The notes beneath the pieces are model-generated. The model ran no database searches and had not been told where the DNA came from. It was given only the letters and a program-made list of their open reading frames with translations. The position numbers and the translations under genes were made by a program. A stretch of DNA of 64,000 nt from Clostridia bacterium (GTDB lineage Bacteria > Bacillota > Clostridia > Christensenellales > CAG-138): the NCBI GenBank assembly GCA_017509785.1, contig JAFWOT010000024.1, forward strand, positions 1 through 64,000, written 5' to 3'. This document shows, one piece after another, positions 16,631-25,475 of this stretch (its first letter is position 1; the number at the start of each line of letters is the position of its first letter).

Positions 16631-17719
16631 ATGAAGCTCGGAGTTATCGGTCTGCCCAACGTGGGCAAGTCCACGCTCTTCAACGCGATCACCCAGGCGG
16701 GCGCACAGGCCGCCAACTATCCCTTCTGCACGATAGAGCCGAACGTCGGCGTCGTCGCCGTCCCCGATGAGAGGCTGGACGTCCTCGCCAAAATGTACGA
16801 CCCGCAGAAGTACACCCCCGCGACGATCGAGTTCGTCGATATCGCGGGCCTCGTCCGCGACGCGCACCGCGGCGAGGGGCTCGGCAACAAGTTCCTCTCC
16901 CACATCCGCGAGGTGGACGCGGTAGTCCACGTCGTCAGGTGCTTCGAGGACGGGAACATAGTCCACGTGGACGGCTCCGTCGACCCCATCCGCGACATGG
17001 AGACCATCAATATCGAGCTCATATTCGCCGACATGGAGACCGTCGAGCGCAGGCTCGACAAGGCGCGCAAGTCCGCCAAGTCCGGCGACAAGAAGTACCT
17101 GCACGAGATAGAGCTCTGCGAGCGCATATACGCGCACCTCGAGAAGCAGCTTCCCGTCCGATCGATGGATCTGACCGACGAGGAGCGCGAGGAGGTCAGG
17201 GAATACTTCCTCCTCACGACGAAGCCCGTCATCTACGCCGCCAACATCGCCGAGGACGAGATCGGCACCGAAACGGAGAACGTCAAAAAGCTGAAGGAGC
17301 AGGCCGCGAAGGAGGGCGCCGAGGTGATAGTCGTCTCCGCCAAGGTCGAGGAGGAGCTTTCCGCCCTCTCCCTTGAGGAGAAGCAGATGTTCATCGAGGA
17401 GCTCGGCATAGGCGAGAGCGGCCTCGATAAGCTCGTCAAGGCCGGCTACCGCCTGCTGGGGCTCATCAGCTTCCTGACGGCGGGGCCCAAGGAGGTCAGA
17501 GCCTGGACCATCACGAAGGGCACCAAGGCCCCCCAGGCCGCGGGCAAGATACACACCGATTTCGAGCGCGGCTTCATAAGAGCCGAGGTCGTCCACTACG
17601 ATACCCTCATCGAGAACGGCACCATGCAGGCCTGTAAGGAGAAGGGCCTCATCCGCTCCGAGGGCAAGGATTACGTCATGCAGGACGGCGACATAGTCGT
17701 GTTCAGGTTCAACGTGTGA
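16631..17719 (+). CDS. ychF: Ribosome-associated ATPase YchF (Obg-like)
   Basis: The 362-residue P-loop NTPase is of the OLA1/YchF family, which prefers ATP and associates with ribosomes. The G1 loop is GLPNVGKS (7-14), the G3 region is EFVDIAGLV, a coiled-coil insert lies about 130-200, and the C terminus is a TGS domain with [18 protein letters not shown]. The family lacks the canonical NKxD base-specificity motif, and here the matching region reads YAANIAEDE. It is transcribed alone. The repeats of the adjacent transposase begin six bases after its stop codon. Confidence 0.97.
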   Translation: MKLGVIGLPNVGKSTLFNAITQAGAQAANYPFCTIEPNVGVVAVPDERLDVLAKMYDPQKYTPATIEFVDIAGLVRDAHRGEGLGNKFLSHIREVDAVVHVVRCFEDGNIVHVDGSVDPIRDMETINIELIFADMETVERRLDKARKSAKSGDKKYLHEIELCERIYAHLEKQLPVRSMDLTDEEREEVREYFLLTTKPVIYAANIAEDEIGTETENVKKLKEQAAKEGAEVIVVSAKVEEELSALSLEEKQMFIEELGIGESGLDKLVKAGYRLLGLISFLTAGPKEVRAWTITKGTKAPQAAGKIHTDFERGFIRAEVVHYDTLIENGTMQACKEKGLIRSEGKDYVMQDGDIVVFRFNV

Positions 17720-17725
17720 GTAATA

Positions 17726-18779
17726 ACTAACCAATGGGGACGGTTCTCAGTGGTTAGTATTGTTTTTTAAGTCTGCGATTTCCCCTGTTTACTAACCACT
17801 GAGAACCGTCCCCATTGGTTAGTAAAGGAGCGAAAGCATGGCAAGAGCTGCAAGAAGAATGAGTGAGTCGGGGTACTTTCACGTTATAGTGAGGGGCAAC
17901 GCCAAGCAGATCATTTTCGAGGAATCAGACGATTACCGGTTTTTCCTTAACCGCATGGAGAAGTTCAGCGCGGAAACGGGGGTGGGCGTATGCGCGTACT
18001 GCCTGATGGAGAATCACGTCCATCTGCTTCTGCACGATCGAGAGTCGGCGCTTCCGGAGTTCATGAAAAAGCTGAACGTCAGTTACGCGCGCTTCTTCAA
18101 CTGGAAGTACGAACGCTCGGGCCACCTGTTTCAGGACCGGTATAAGAGCGAACCTGTTGAGGACGACTCGTATTTCCTGTCCGTGCTGTGCTACATCTTG
18201 AACAACCCCAAAAAGGCGGGCGTCTGCGGCCCGGCGGAGTATCCGTGGGGCAGCTTTAAGGCGTATGACGGCGGCACGTTTGTCGAGACGGAGCTTATAA
18301 AGGGGCTCCTGCCAACGTGGGAGGAGTATGAGGAGCTGGTGATGCTGGGGGAAAGCAAGGCGAATCCCGGGCTCGAGGCCCCGAAAAAGGATGATAAATG
18401 GGCAAGGGAGTACATCTGCGGCGAGCTTGGCGTCGAAAGCTGCTCCGCCGTTCAGAGCTTTGAGAGAAAAGAGCGTGACGAGGCGGTCGCTAAGCTTCTT
18501 GCGGCCGGGCTCAGCGAAAGACAGATCGAAAGGCTGACGGGCGTCAGCAGGTACATCGTTCGCAGAATAGCATGGTGAACGCTAACTAACCAATGGGGAC
18601 GGTTCTCGGTGGTTAGTAAGCGAGGAAACGAAGATACTAACCAATGGGGACGGTTCTCGGTGGTTAGTAAACAAGGGAAAGTGCAGACATAAAAACAATA
18701 CTAACCACCGAGAACCGTCCCCATTGGTTAGTTAAAAAACAAAGCAACTAACCACTGAGAACCGTCCCCATTGGTTAGC
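17726..18779. mobile_element. REP-associated transposase locus with six palindromic repeats
   Basis: A 33-bp element, ACTAACCA-ATGGGGAC-GGTTCTCAG-TGGTTAGT, flanks a Y1 transposase gene. Copies lie at 17726-17758 (forward), 17791-17823 (reverse), 18585-18617 and 18636-18668 (forward), 18700-18732 and 18747-18779 (reverse). Each has an 8-bp terminal stem, and copies come in opposed pairs. One family variant has CTCAG and the other CTCGG. This is the classic arrangement of a RAYT gene inside its own REP elements. Confidence 0.9.
17838..18578 (+). CDS. REP-associated tyrosine transposase (RAYT)
   Basis: The 246-residue single-strand DNA endonuclease is of the Y1/HUH group. The HUH motif is HVH (60-62) within CLMENHVHLLLH, and the probable catalytic Tyr is Tyr119 in CYILNNPKKAG. 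The C-terminal 60 residues carry an extra helix-turn-helix (LSERQIERLTGVSRYIVRRI) that may read the flanking repeats. RAYT proteins cut and join REP hairpins and are usually single-copy, vertically kept genes. AAAGGAG lies seven bases before the ATG. The six surrounding palindromes are its likely targets. Confidence 0.92.
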   Translation: MARAARRMSESGYFHVIVRGNAKQIIFEESDDYRFFLNRMEKFSAETGVGVCAYCLMENHVHLLLHDRESALPEFMKKLNVSYARFFNWKYERSGHLFQDRYKSEPVEDDSYFLSVLCYILNNPKKAGVCGPAEYPWGSFKAYDGGTFVETELIKGLLPTWEEYEELVMLGESKANPGLEAPKKDDKWAREYICGELGVESCSAVQSFERKERDEAVAKLLAAGLSERQIERLTGVSRYIVRRIAW

Positions 18780-18803
18780 ATTGGTCAGTAAAGGAGGATA
18801 ATA

Positions 18804-19277
18804 ATGAATTTCAACACGGATATACTTACTCTTTTCGATAAGGGTTGGGCGCTCGTGACGGCGGGCGATATCGAGGATTTCAACACGATGACCATATCGT
18901 GGGGCGGCATGGGCACGCTGTGGAACAAGCCCGTCTGCACGGTCTACGTGAAGCCTGTGAGGTACACGCACGAGTTCATGGAGGCGAACGATTATTTCAC
19001 GGTCTCCTTCTTTGAGGAGAAGTACCGTGAGGCGCTGGGCATACTCGGCTCCAAGTCGGGGCGGGACTGCGGCAAGGTGGAGGAATCAAAGCTCACGCCC
19101 GTCCGCATCGGGGAGAACATCGTCGGCTTCGCGCAGGCGTTCCGCACGCTCGTCTGCCGCAAGATCTATCGGCAGGATCTGGATCCCGCGCACATGCCCG
19201 AGGCCGTGAGGGAGCGGTACTACGAGTCCGAGGCTCCCCACACCATGTACGTGGGCGAGATAATAGGAATAGGGTAA
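18804..19277 (+). CDS. Flavin reductase-like FMN-binding protein
   Basis: The 157-residue protein has the split-barrel flavin-binding fold. Family features are the early word FNTMTISWGGMG, the FMN-contact region NKPVCTVYVKPVRYTHEFM, and FTVSFF. Members reduce flavin with NAD(P)H or act as small oxidoreductases; the substrate is not apparent. The ribosome binding site AAAGGAGGATAATA is strong. Its promoter region is filled by the REP palindromes of the neighbouring transposase locus, which could influence its expression. Confidence 0.85.
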   Translation: MNFNTDILTLFDKGWALVTAGDIEDFNTMTISWGGMGTLWNKPVCTVYVKPVRYTHEFMEANDYFTVSFFEEKYREALGILGSKSGRDCGKVEESKLTPVRIGENIVGFAQAFRTLVCRKIYRQDLDPAHMPEAVRERYYESEAPHTMYVGEIIGIG

Positions 19278-19280
19278 ACG

Positions 19281-19308
19281 AAAAACGCCGGGATCCCGGC
19301 GCTTTTTT
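19281..19308. terminator. Bidirectional terminator
   Basis: CGCCGGG-AT-CCCGGCG with AAAAA on one side and TTTTTT on the other lies between two convergent genes and can serve both. Its last base is the first base of the minus-strand stop codon. Confidence 0.85.
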
Positions 19309-20054
19309 CAGCTCAGCGTAAAAATGAGTATCGCGGCGGCGACGGCGGCGTTGAGGCTCTCGGCCCGCCCCTTCATGGGCAGGCGGTAGAGGAAGCACTC
19401 GGCGGCGACCTCCGGAGAGACGCCGTTCGCCTCGTTGCCGATGACTATCGCGCGGCTTTCGGGCAGCTCCGGCAGGCGGCTTTCGCCCCCGAGATGCCCG
19501 CAGACGAGGCCGAAGCCCTGACTGCGAAGGCGTGGGAGCTCCAGCGTTAAGTCCCCCTGCCAGACGGGTATGTGGTAGGTAGAGCCCATTGCGGCTCTGA
19601 CGGCCTTGGGCATGAACGGATCGACGCTCCCTTCGCCCACCATGAGCCCGGCCGCGCCGAACGCGTCCGCCGTGCGGAGTATCGTGCCGAGGTTGCCGGG
19701 ATCCTGCACCCTGTCAAGGCAGACGATGAGCCCTTCGGGATAAACTTCCGGCGGGGTGAGATCCGGCGTTCTGACCGCCGCAAGCACCCCCTGCGGGGAA
19801 TCCGTGTCGGAGGCGGCCTTCATGACCTCCCCCGTGACGACGGTGTACTCAATGCCGCGGCTTTCGAGCTTCGCTCCGGCGGTGGTGTTCCATTCCGCGA
19901 CGAGCACGGTATCGGGCGCGACGCCGGAATCGAGCACGTCGAGCACGAGGCGCTCCCCCTCTATGAGGTGGAGGCCCGTCTCCCTGCGGCCCTTCTTCGA
20001 GGTGAGCGAGCGGAGCTGCTTTATCTTCTCGTTTTTTGCGGAGGTTATGATCAT
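19308..20054 (-). CDS. TrmH/SpoU-family RNA 2'-O-methyltransferase
   Basis: The 248-residue protein transfers methyl from S-adenosylmethionine to a ribose 2'-OH in rRNA or tRNA. It has an N-terminal L30e-like substrate-binding domain (about 1-100) and the SPOUT knot with all three motifs: QDPGNLGTILRTADAFGA, AIVIGNEANGVS and LPMKGRAESLNAAVAAAI. The exact RNA target is not clear. It resembles YsgA/RlmB-type proteins. Its start overlaps the end of the upstream phosphate transporter gene by four bases, so the two are translationally coupled. Confidence 0.9.
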   Translation of the reverse strand: MIITSAKNEKIKQLRSLTSKKGRRETGLHLIEGERLVLDVLDSGVAPDTVLVAEWNTTAGAKLESRGIEYTVVTGEVMKAASDTDSPQGVLAAVRTPDLTPPEVYPEGLIVCLDRVQDPGNLGTILRTADAFGAAGLMVGEGSVDPFMPKAVRAAMGSTYHIPVWQGDLTLELPRLRSQGFGLVCGHLGGESRLPELPESRAIVIGNEANGVSPEVAAECFLYRLPMKGRAESLNAAVAAAILIFTLS

Positions 20055-21661
20055 TTCCCGCAGCCCGCGTCGGCGATGTTCATAGCATGGTCGCCGACCC
20101 TTTCGAGATCGGTCAGCATCTCAACGAAGAGCATGCCCACGTCGGCGGAGCAGAGGCGCTGCTCCATCCTCGCGATATGCTCGTTCTCGTACTGCTCGAC
20201 GAGATCGTCGATCTCCTGCTCGCGGCGGGCGACCTCGGCATATACCTGTTCGGAGGGCTCCTTTATGCAGGAATGGGCAAGCTCGGTTATCTCTATGACC
20301 TTCCCGAAGAGGGAAGCGAGCTCCTCCATCGCGGATTCGGAGAACGCCATCTTCTCGTCGCGCATATGGGCGATATAGCCGGAGATGTTCTCGGCATGGT
20401 CGCCGATGCGCTCGTAATCGGTGATTATGTGGTGCATCCTGTCGATGGCGCGGGCCTCCGGCTCGCCGAGACCGGCGCGGTTGATATCGACGAGCGCCTT
20501 CGCGATCTCGTGATTGAGGAAGTCGATGGTCTCCTCGTTGGAGTCGACCTCCTCGAGATCGCCCTTGCGCTTCGTGCCGATGGCCTCGGAGACGATCTTC
20601 ATGTTGGTCATCGCAAGGTCGAACATCCTGTTGCACTCAAGCTCCGCTCCGGAGACGGCGACCGCCGCCGAGCCGAAACCCTTGGCGGGGATGTAGATGA
20701 GGCGCTTGCCGGCGGACTTGTCCTCCCCGCGGATGATGAGGCGGGAGAGCTTTATCAGCAGGTTCGAAATCGGGAACATTATCAGCGTCGCCCCGATCTT
20801 GAGGAACGTGTTGGCGTTCGCGAGCTGCTGGGTCGGGTTGGCGGGGGAGAGGGACTCGATCCATTTGGTGAGCGGCAGGAACTGCAGGAGCAGGACGCAT
20901 ATCACGCAGGCGAACACGTTGAACATCACGTGGATCGCCGCGGTGCGCTTCGCGTCCTTCGTCCCGCCCATGGAGGCCACCACCGCGACGGCGGTGCAGC
21001 CGATGTTCTGGCCGCAGATGAGGTATATCGCCTGCCCGAGCGAGAGTATCCCCGCGGCCGCCATCGCCTGAAGCACGCCGACGGAGGCCGAAACGGACTG
21101 CAGGAGCATCGTCATCACCGTGCCGAAGAGCACTCCGATGATGGGGTATTCCTCAAAGCTGCGGACGAGGGAAACGAACCATTCCTCCTTGCCGAGGTGG
21201 ATCATGTTGCTCTTCATGAGCATCATTCCCATGAAGAGCATGCCGAGGCCGGCAACTATGTAGAATATGTTGTTCCAGGGTTTCTTCTTGAAGAAGGTCA
21301 TCCCCATCACGCCGATAAACGCGAGTATGGGGGAGACCGCGTCGATATTGAACGCGATCAGCTGACCGGTGATGGTCGTACCGACGTTCGCGCCCATTAT
21401 AACGCCGACCGCGTTTTCAAGCGGCATGAGCCCGGCGTTCACAAAGCCCACAGTCATTACCGATACGGCGTTCGAGCTTTGGATTATGCCCGTTATGACT
21501 ATGCCGAGTATCAGCCCGAGAACGCGGTTCTTGGTGAGCTTTTCGAGTATGGTCTTCAGCTTCGAGCCGGCGAGCCGCTCGATGCCGTTGCCCATTATCC
21601 TTATGCCGTAGAGGAACAGTGCGATCCCTCCGGCGATCCCTATCCAATTATCGAAAGTCAT
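20051..21661 (-). CDS. Na+/phosphate symporter family protein with PhoU-like tail
   Basis: The 536-residue membrane protein carries the two inverted NptA/PNaS repeats, recognised by GIIQSSNAVSVMTVGFVNAG and LLQSVSASVGVLQAMAAAG, over about eight transmembrane segments (residues 8-315). The C-terminal 200 residues are a PhoU-like four-helix region (DYERIGDHAENIS and DLERVGDHAMNIA), typical of bacterial phosphate-uptake or regulatory members. The ATG at 21661 is preferred over an upstream TTG because AGGAGG lies nine bases before it. It forms an operon with the methyltransferase. Confidence 0.92.
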   Translation of the reverse strand: MTFDNWIGIAGGIALFLYGIRIMGNGIERLAGSKLKTILEKLTKNRVLGLILGIVITGIIQSSNAVSVMTVGFVNAGLMPLENAVGVIMGANVGTTITGQLIAFNIDAVSPILAFIGVMGMTFFKKKPWNNIFYIVAGLGMLFMGMMLMKSNMIHLGKEEWFVSLVRSFEEYPIIGVLFGTVMTMLLQSVSASVGVLQAMAAAGILSLGQAIYLICGQNIGCTAVAVVASMGGTKDAKRTAAIHVMFNVFACVICVLLLQFLPLTKWIESLSPANPTQQLANANTFLKIGATLIMFPISNLLIKLSRLIIRGEDKSAGKRLIYIPAKGFGSAAVAVSGAELECNRMFDLAMTNMKIVSEAIGTKRKGDLEEVDSNEETIDFLNHEIAKALVDINRAGLGEPEARAIDRMHHIITDYERIGDHAENISGYIAHMRDEKMAFSESAMEELASLFGKVIEITELAHSCIKEPSEQVYAEVARREQEIDDLVEQYENEHIARMEQRLCSADVGMLFVEMLTDLERVGDHAMNIADAGCGK

Positions 21662-21791
21662 GATCAACTTCCTCCTGTATGATTGCCCTAAATAACCACA
21701 CTAATGATATCACATGAACGGCCGAAAATCAACGCCGTGGGGCAAATATACGGACAGCGGGCAAATACGCGGACGGGCTCGTTCGGCCGGT

Positions 21792-22337
21792 TCACTCCAG
21801 CGGCTCCCTGTGGAGCGGGTTGTAGACCTGTTTTCCCTTCAGCTTCACGCTCTCGAAGAGGACTATCTCCGTGACGCGCATCCCCGCTGTGAGGGGGATA
21901 CTCCTCAGCTCGTTCGCGGTGAGCTCGTCGTGCTCGACGCTGCGGCCGAGCGTGATATGCGGGCGGAAGCGCTTCGTATCGAACGAAAAGCCTCTGTCGG
22001 CAAGGGCGGAGCCGAGCGTCTCGTGCAGTATGCGGAGCTCCTCCGTGTCGCCGGTCACGTCGACGAGAGAGACCCTGTGGCTGCCGGAGGCCGTCCTCTC
22101 GAAGAAGCCGTATTCCCCGAGCCCGAGCGTGAAGGGCCTTATCCCGCGGACGGCCTCGCGCATGGCGGAGGCGGCCCCGGCGAGGTCGTCGGATTCGCCT
22201 ATGTAGCGGAGCGTGATATGGAAGTTCTCGGGCGGGACGAATCTGCCCCCGCAGGAGCGCCCGCGGAGCGCCTTCGAAAGGGAAGCGAGCTCCGCGCGCA
22301 TGGGTCCGGAAACGGGTATGCCTATGAAAAGACGCAT
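21792..22337 (-). CDS. thpR: RNA 2',3'-cyclic phosphodiesterase
   Basis: The 181-residue member of the 2H phosphoesterase (LigT/ThpR) family opens 2',3'-cyclic phosphate ends of RNA such as processed tRNA halves. Both catalytic HxTx motifs are present: HITL (40-43) and HITL (127-130, followed by GRS). The N terminus MRLFIGIPV is the usual family opening. Length is normal. It is transcribed alone, with GAGGTGA just before the ATG. Confidence 0.93.
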   Translation of the reverse strand: MRLFIGIPVSGPMRAELASLSKALRGRSCGGRFVPPENFHITLRYIGESDDLAGAASAMREAVRGIRPFTLGLGEYGFFERTASGSHRVSLVDVTGDTEELRILHETLGSALADRGFSFDTKRFRPHITLGRSVEHDELTANELRSIPLTAGMRVTEIVLFESVKLKGKQVYNPLHREPLE

Positions 22338-22429
22338 GAAATCACCTCGTGAAAATGATGCTCCATTATACCATGAGCGGCGCGAAAAACAAAGCGCCCG
22401 CTCACATGTGAAAAAATCGTCCCGGATTA

Positions 22430-22457
22430 TTGAAATCCGCGTTCAAAGTGTTATAAT
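22430..22457 (+). promoter_or_regulatory. Promoter placing the transcript start at the start codon
   Basis: TTGAAA (22430-22435) and TATAAT (22452-22457) are 16 bp apart. Transcription would begin about seven bases after the -10, at the ATG at 22464. There is no room for a ribosome binding site, which predicts a leaderless mRNA. Confidence 0.65.
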
Positions 22458-22463
22458 GTGAGC

Positions 22464-23921
22464 ATGGATAACCGATATACGACATACGGAATTTCGGGGA
22501 AGAGCTTCGGCACGTGGGCGGCGGCGGCGCTTATGCTGCTTGCCGCGGCATGCCGCATCGTCTATTACGCGATGGGCGGCGCCGAGGGGCGCTCCATCGG
22601 CTGGTGGGTGTTCTTCCTCGCAGTCGTCCCGGTATTCGCGGCGGTCTGGTTCGCGGCGGAGATATCGGGTCACGGGCGCGATAAGCTCTATAAGACGAGC
22701 TTCGGAGTGCTGCTCGGCGCCGTTTTCTTTACGGCGCGGATCATCGCCCTGTACCGTGAGGAGGGTACTGTGGTTGCGAGCGTTTGGCACGTCGTGCTCT
22801 GTATCGTGCTGTATTTCGCGGTCTGGCTCATATGGGATCTGACCGTCAACGGCGCGAGGATAAGAACAAAGCTCCCGCTTCTGATCATCCTCATATTGCC
22901 CTTCGTCTGGCATCTCGCGGTCGAGGATATCCCCCGCTGGGCGGCGGGCACGGCGTTTTTCGTCGCGCTGCCCGAGATAAGCGTGCTTCTCATAATGCTC
23001 GCCCTCATAGTGACGGCGGTATTCATGGAGAAGATCACCTCGGACAAATTCCGCCCGAGGCGCGGCGACAGGCCGGACGGCAGGCTCGTCAGGTCGCTCG
23101 ACCCGATAAACGGCGTCGGCATATACATAATGCCCAACCGCAACGGCGCTTCGACCTATTTCCACGACACCGTCGAATGCACGAAGCTCGAGGAGTACAT
23201 CCGCAGCAAGCGCGGCGAGGGCATGCCCGGCTTCGGGATGCTCCACATAATCGCCGCAGCCTACGTGCGCGTCATATCGAAGCACCCCGCGTGCAACCGC
23301 TTCATCAGCGGGCAGAAGATATTCTCCCGCGACGGGGAGATAGAGCTCGCGATGACCGTCAAGAAGGAGATGACGGCGGAAGCCCCGGAGACCATCATTA
23401 AAGTCTATTTCGACCCGACGGACACCGCTGCCGACGTCTACCGCAAGTATAACGAGCAGATAAAGGAAGCGAAGGACACGCCCCTCGATTCCGGCTTCGA
23501 CAAGCTCGCGTGGCTCATCAACGCGGTCCCCGGCGTGCTGAAGAAGTTCCTCGTCTGGTTCCTGAAGCTGCTCGATTATTTCGGGCTCCTGCCCGCGTGG
23601 CTGATGAGGCTCTCGCCGTTCCACGGGTCGGTCTTCGTGACGGCGCTGGGCTCGCTCGGCATACCGCCCGTTTACCATCACCTCTACGATTTCGGCAACA
23701 TCCCCGCGTTCATCGCCTTCGGCGCGAGGCGCACCGAAACGGAGATCGGCGACGACGGCGCGCCCGTCAAGCGCAAGTACATCGATTTCACGATCGTCAC
23801 GGATGAGCGCATCTGCGACGGGTTCTATTACGCCTCCGCGTTTAAGTCCTTCCGCCGCTTCCTCAACAACCCCGAGAAGCTCGACGAGCCCCCCGCGAAG
23901 GTCGAAAAGGACGTATTTTAA
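22464..23921 (+). CDS. Membrane protein fused to a degenerate E2/CAT-like acyltransferase domain
   Basis: The 485-residue protein has about six transmembrane segments in its first 190 residues, then a domain with the fold signature of 2-oxoacid dehydrogenase E2 and chloramphenicol acetyltransferase catalytic domains (about 210-475: MLHIIAAAYVRVISKHPACNRF and TIVTDERICDGFYYASAF). The E2 active-site motif is normally DHRxxDG; here it reads DERICDG, with Glu in place of the catalytic His, so chemistry is doubtful. A hydrophobic segment interrupts the domain near 345-385. ATG at 22464 is chosen because the -10 box abuts it. A TcdA-like gene follows after 11 bases. Confidence 0.8.
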   Translation: MDNRYTTYGISGKSFGTWAAAALMLLAAACRIVYYAMGGAEGRSIGWWVFFLAVVPVFAAVWFAAEISGHGRDKLYKTSFGVLLGAVFFTARIIALYREEGTVVASVWHVVLCIVLYFAVWLIWDLTVNGARIRTKLPLLIILILPFVWHLAVEDIPRWAAGTAFFVALPEISVLLIMLALIVTAVFMEKITSDKFRPRRGDRPDGRLVRSLDPINGVGIYIMPNRNGASTYFHDTVECTKLEEYIRSKRGEGMPGFGMLHIIAAAYVRVISKHPACNRFISGQKIFSRDGEIELAMTVKKEMTAEAPETIIKVYFDPTDTAADVYRKYNEQIKEAKDTPLDSGFDKLAWLINAVPGVLKKFLVWFLKLLDYFGLLPAWLMRLSPFHGSVFVTALGSLGIPPVYHHLYDFGNIPAFIAFGARRTETEIGDDGAPVKRKYIDFTIVTDERICDGFYYASAFKSFRRFLNNPEKLDEPPAKVEKDVF

Positions 23922-23932
23922 AAGGAAAAGCC

Positions 23933-24667
23933 ATGCCGGATCAGTTTTCGAGAACACGCCTCCTCATAGGCGGGAGCGGCGTCGAAGCCCTCAAGAAAGC
24001 CCGCGTTGCCGTATTCGGCGTAGGCGGGGTGGGGGGCTACGCGGTCGAAGCCCTCGCAAGGTGCGGCGTCGGCGCGCTCGATCTTATAGACAACGACGTC
24101 GTTTCGCTCACGAACCTCAACCGCCAGATATACGCCCTTCACAGCACCATGGGCAGGTTCAAAACGGACGTCGCAAGGGAGCGGGTGCTGGATATCAACC
24201 CCGCCTGCGAGGTGAGGACCTACAGGGTCTTCTTCACCCCGGAAACGGCGGACGAATTCGATTTCGCCGCGTATGACTGCGTCATCGACGCGATCGACAC
24301 CGTGACGGGGAAGATAGAGCTCGTCATGCGCGCGCAGGCGGCGGGAGCGCCCATAATCAGCTCCATGGGCGCGGGCAACAAGATGGATCCCTCCGCGTTC
24401 GAGGCCGCGGATATTTATAAGACCTCCGTCTGCCCTCTGGCGCGCGTCATGCGGCGCGAGCTCAAGGCGAGGGGCGTGAAGAGCCTCCGGGTCGTTTACT
24501 CGAAGGAGCCCCCCGTGACCCCGCTTAAAATCGGGGAGGACGCCCCGGAACGGATCGCCTCCCGCAGGAGCATCCCCGGGAGCGTCGCGTTCGTGCCCTC
24601 CGCCGCAGGGCTCATAATCGCGGGGGAGGCGGTGAAGGCGATACTCGCCGCAAAACAAGAGGACTGA
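23933..24667 (+). CDS. tcdA: tRNA threonylcarbamoyladenosine dehydratase (TcdA/CsdL-like)
   Basis: The 244-residue E1-like enzyme of the ThiF/MoeB superfamily cyclises t6A37 to ct6A in tRNAs reading ANN codons. The ATP-binding loop is VFGVGGVGGYAVEALARCG (about 27-45), followed by DNDVVSLTNLNRQ and the family words DAIDTVTGK and SSMGAGNKMDPSAF. The Cys in the loop KTSVCPLARVMRRELK is placed as in CsdL-type proteins. AAAGGAAAAGCC precedes the ATG. It is probably co-transcribed with the membrane acyltransferase-like gene. Confidence 0.92.
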   Translation: MPDQFSRTRLLIGGSGVEALKKARVAVFGVGGVGGYAVEALARCGVGALDLIDNDVVSLTNLNRQIYALHSTMGRFKTDVARERVLDINPACEVRTYRVFFTPETADEFDFAAYDCVIDAIDTVTGKIELVMRAQAAGAPIISSMGAGNKMDPSAFEAADIYKTSVCPLARVMRRELKARGVKSLRVVYSKEPPVTPLKIGEDAPERIASRRSIPGSVAFVPSAAGLIIAGEAVKAILAAKQED

Positions 24668-24773
24668 TACGATCGTTTGCCGCCTGCCGCCGATGAAGCG
24701 CCGGGCGGTTTTTTATGGCGCGGAGGGAAAACGGCTTGATGGATCGGCGATCGGCAATCGGCGGACGGGGAAA

Positions 24774-24836
24774 TGACGGAGAGGTTGTCGTTCATCGATA
24801 TGCGCCTGACGCCGACCCGATATCCCTTCGGAGAAA
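24774..24836 (+). repeat. Dispersed intergenic repeat, copy 1
   Basis: GACGGAGAGGTTGTCGTTCATCGATATGCGCCTGACGCC is matched, with changes, at 45838-45893 and 46171-46236, always ending ...CGATATnCnTTCGGnGAGAA. The unit is about 60 bp. The whole 24668-24889 gap holds no gene. A hairpin terminator closes it. Confidence 0.6.
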
Positions 24837-24839
24837 AAC

Positions 24840-24879
24840 GAAAGGATCCCGCGGCATGACCGAAGGATCCTTTTTTTGA
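24840..24879. terminator. Bidirectional terminator
   Basis: AAAGGATCC and GGATCCTTT form a stem, with TTTTTTT following on the plus strand and CGTTTTTC on the minus strand. It separates the convergent tcdA and phosphatase genes. Confidence 0.75.
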
Positions 24880-24889
24880 TCGTTTTCAG

Positions 24890-25474
24890 TTAGAGAACGT
24901 AAGCGGCCAGCCGTTCGAGCTCGTCCTCGCCGAAGGGGATCACCTCGGCGTTATCCGGTATGAGCGCGGAGATATCGTCGAGCGGGAGCCCGAGAGAGGC
25001 GGCGCGGAGGTACCCGATCACCGCTCCGTGGGCGACTGTGAGCGCGGAGCCCGAATGCGCCTCGGGGAGCTTTAAGAGCGCCTCCCGCGAGCGGGCAAGC
25101 ACCTGCCTGCCGGATTCCCCGCCGTGGGCGGTCGAAGCGGAGCCGAATATCAGGTAATCGGCGTATTTCTCCGGGAAGAGCCTCGCGCACTCGTCGAACG
25201 TGTGCCCCTGAAAGCAGCCGAAGGCGATCTCCTCGATCCCCTCTATCGAAACGGGGGTGAGGCCGAGGCGCCTGCCTATTATGCGCGCCGTCTCGCCCGC
25301 GCGGCGGAGGGTCGAGCAGTAGATCTTGTTCACGCGGGGGCCTTCGTTTTTCAGCCTTTCGGCGAGCTCTGCCGCCTGTTCCCGGCCGCGCTCGTCAAGG
25401 GGGATATCAAGCTGCCCCTGCAGACGGCGCTCCGTGTTGTAGGCGGTCTGCCCGTGTCTTACGAGATAGAGCAT
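24890..25474 (-). CDS. Histidine phosphatase family protein
   Basis: The 194-residue protein has the phosphoglycerate mutase-like fold. The catalytic RHG motif is at 6-8 (LYLVRHGQTAYN), the second catalytic His is in VAHGAVI near 150, and the acid residue sits in IEEIAFGCFQGHTFDE. The pattern LQGQLDIPLDERGREQA is shared by alpha-ribazole phosphatase and PhoE-type broad phosphatases. No cobalamin genes are nearby, so a general phosphatase is more likely. It starts one base after the nadE stop codon, indicating an operon with nadE. Confidence 0.88.
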   Translation of the reverse strand: MLYLVRHGQTAYNTERRLQGQLDIPLDERGREQAAELAERLKNEGPRVNKIYCSTLRRAGETARIIGRRLGLTPVSIEGIEEIAFGCFQGHTFDECARLFPEKYADYLIFGSASTAHGGESGRQVLARSREALLKLPEAHSGSALTVAHGAVIGYLRAASLGLPLDDISALIPDNAEVIPFGEDELERLAAYVL

Positions 25475-25475
25475 A

